64,000 nt of DNA from Candidatus Obscuribacterales bacterium (GTDB lineage: Bacteria > Cyanobacteriota > Vampirovibrionia > Obscuribacterales > Obscuribacteraceae): the NCBI GenBank assembly GCA_020054205.1, contig JAGVLS010000018.1:186001-250000 (forward strand). Direction: 5' to 3'. The notes beneath the pieces are model-generated. The model had not been told where the DNA came from. It searched no databases and saw only the letters and a program-made list of their open reading frames with translations. The translations under genes were made by a program, and so were the position numbers. Of this stretch, positions 62,897 through 64,000 are shown in pieces; the stretch's first letter is position 1, and every line of letters starts with the position of its first letter.

Positions 62897-63631
62897 GTGT
62901 GCGCAGAATCTGATGAATTAATAGATTTAGGTATCATGGATTGGGAAGAAAACAATTCAAATCAAGTAATTAATGTTCTTATTGTTGAAGATCATGAAAT
63001 TACACGTGTTGGCTTAAAGCTTACATTGTCGCAAATGCCTTTGTTAAAAGTGATTGGCGAGGCTGAAGATGGGCAATCTGCGATAAGTCGTGCTTTAGAA
63101 TTAAAGCCAAACGTTATTCTTATGGATATTGGGTTGCCATCAATGGATGGTATTGAAGCAACACTTACAATAAAAACACAAATGCCGGACATGAGAATTG
63201 TAATGTTAACTTCACACGACAACGATCGAGATATTTTTGCAGCATTGGCAGCTGGAGCTGATGGTTATTGTTTAAAAGAGGTTTCGGGGACACAATTATC
63301 TTTAGCAATTAGAACCGTTGCCGATGGTGCAGCTTGGTTAGATCCAGCTATAGCAAGTCGTGTTTTAAAAGCTAGTGCTCAAACAGGACAAATTCATACA
63401 AGTGAAAATTTAATCCCGATAACACAATCGTCATCAATAGGTAGACTTTCGCAAAGAGAAATGGAAGTTTTAGCCTTGGTTGTAGAAGGATTAAGTAATC
63501 AAGAAATTGCCAATAGATTAGGTTTAAGTGTAGAGACAATAAAAACACATATGCGCCACATTATGGAAAAATTGGCAGTATCAGACCGTACTCAAGCTGC
63601 GGTGAAAGCAATGCGTCAGGGACTGGTATAA
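62897..63631 (+). CDS. NarL/FixJ-family response regulator
   Basis: The receiver domain has the phosphorylated D77 (ILMDIGLPSMDG), acidic pair E31/D32, T105 and K128; the C-terminal LuxR-type HTH has LSQREMEVLALVVEGLSNQE and VSDRTQAAVKAM. At 244 residues it is normal, with a short N-terminal extension. The start is GTG with GGAAG 8 bases upstream. No histidine kinase is adjacent in the window, so the signal is unknown. Confidence 0.88.
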   Translation: MCAESDELIDLGIMDWEENNSNQVINVLIVEDHEITRVGLKLTLSQMPLLKVIGEAEDGQSAISRALELKPNVILMDIGLPSMDGIEATLTIKTQMPDMRIVMLTSHDNDRDIFAALAAGADGYCLKEVSGTQLSLAIRTVADGAAWLDPAIASRVLKASAQTGQIHTSENLIPITQSSSIGRLSQREMEVLALVVEGLSNQEIANRLGLSVETIKTHMRHIMEKLAVSDRTQAAVKAMRQGLV

Positions 63632-63743
63632 GTAAAGTTTATAATTTGTTTGTCTGATAAATCGGCACTAAGTCGATTTGTTTAAGTATCTATACAAATA
63701 TGGCACAATAATGTAAAAGTAGCGCGAAAGGAATTCATGGATC

Positions 63744-64000
63744 TTGGATTCAGTTGAAGTTATTACAGTTTTATTGTTGATAGCAACAGCAGTTGCTATG
63801 GCTGTGAAATGGATTAAAGTGCCATATTCTATTGCTTTGGTCATAGTTGGATTGCTTATTGGTGTATTTCAAATAATACCAAGAGTGGAGATGACACCAG
63901 AGCTAATTCTACTTGTTTGTTTGCCACCACTATTGTTTGAAGCATCTTGGAACTTAAACTTAGATTTGTTGAAACAAAATTGGAAACCAATAGCAGTACT
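63744..64000 (+). CDS. Na+/H+ antiporter, 3' end outside window
   Basis: The visible 85 codons encode two to three membrane segments with VPYSIALVIVGLLIGV and LPPLLFEASWNLNL, the latter typical of CPA1 (NhaP/NhaG) antiporters. TTG 63744 is the first usable start. A better Shine-Dalgarno (AAGGA, 63728-63732) precedes an out-of-frame ATG (63737) that opens only a 6-codon ORF overlapping this start. The gene runs off the window end. Confidence 0.75.
   Translation, partial: MDSVEVITVLLLIATAVAMAVKWIKVPYSIALVIVGLLIGVFQIIPRVEMTPELILLVCLPPLLFEASWNLNLDLLKQNWKPIAV

Overview
The window is about 64 kb of AT-rich bacterial chromosome with densely packed genes on both strands. It contains no rRNA, tRNA, CRISPR array, insertion sequence or prophage that I can see. 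The best lineage marker is the long, cyanobacterial/plant-type IspH (38936-40141). Together with the lack of any photosynthesis gene, a secreted-protein motif I associate with Melainabacteria (6364-7770), futalosine-type menaquinone synthesis (mqnE), oxygen-dependent haem synthesis (hemE-hemH-hemY) and an ETF/ETF-quinone oxidoreductase operon, it suggests a respiring, non-photosynthetic member of the Cyanobacteriota (Melainabacteria/Vampirovibrionia, perhaps Obscuribacterales-like). That placement is inference. Signal peptides, a lipoprotein and TonB-C-like proteins point to a Gram-negative type envelope.

Layout. 1-10 kb: a Clp-N protein (cut by the window edge), mqnE, a NurA-type nuclease, a XRE/zinc-ribbon regulator, a secreted protein with two aspartic protease domains, asparaginase, a TPR-PDZ protein with a TonB-C-like partner, and dprA. 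9.8-12.4 kb: a hicB-hicA toxin-antitoxin pair, a decayed EF-hand gene, and then an archaeal-type aspartyl-tRNA synthetase behind a leader that looks like a ribosome-controlled attenuator. 12.4-24.8 kb: M50-like protease and TatD, a glycolate-oxidase-like flavoprotein, HflX, the etfB-etfA-ETF-QO operon, a DUF885 hydrolase and a thioredoxin-like protein. 25-36 kb: fabI, a TSUP permease, tdh-kbl (threonine breakdown), several lineage-specific envelope or hypothetical proteins, a lipoprotein, a UPF0158 protein and a large GT-C-like membrane protein. 36-43 kb: TM2 protein, pterin dehydratase, a large coiled-coil hypothetical, ispH, a pteridine-reductase-like SDR, a repeat protein, DUF2934 and a TPR protein. 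43-53 kb: hemE-hemH-hemY, GH15 glucoamylase, Ppx/GppA and small envelope proteins. 53.6-60.8 kb: a tight seven-gene operon with a GH3-type acyl-amide synthetase, an enolase-superfamily epimerase, a Cys-nucleophile alpha/beta-hydrolase, three extended SDRs and a Mpo1-like protein. 60.9-64 kb: a secreted lipase-like hydrolase, a TPR-thioredoxin, a NarL-type response regulator and the start of a Na+/H+ antiporter.

The most interesting signal is the aspS leader (about 10834-11103). It has a promoter-like element and a 48-codon leader ORF with 5 Asn and 2 Asp codons in 11 consecutive codons. Mutually exclusive pairings (1:2, 2:3, 3:4) end in an 11-bp terminator hairpin directly in front of an AspRS whose residue 26 is His, as in non-discriminating enzymes that charge both tRNA-Asp and tRNA-Asn. 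The leader therefore appears built to sense exactly the two charged tRNAs that the enzyme makes. The second is the GH3/epimerase/SDR operon, which looks like an undescribed small-molecule or lipid-amide pathway. All coordinates and residue positions were counted by hand, and family assignments come from motif recognition without database searches.
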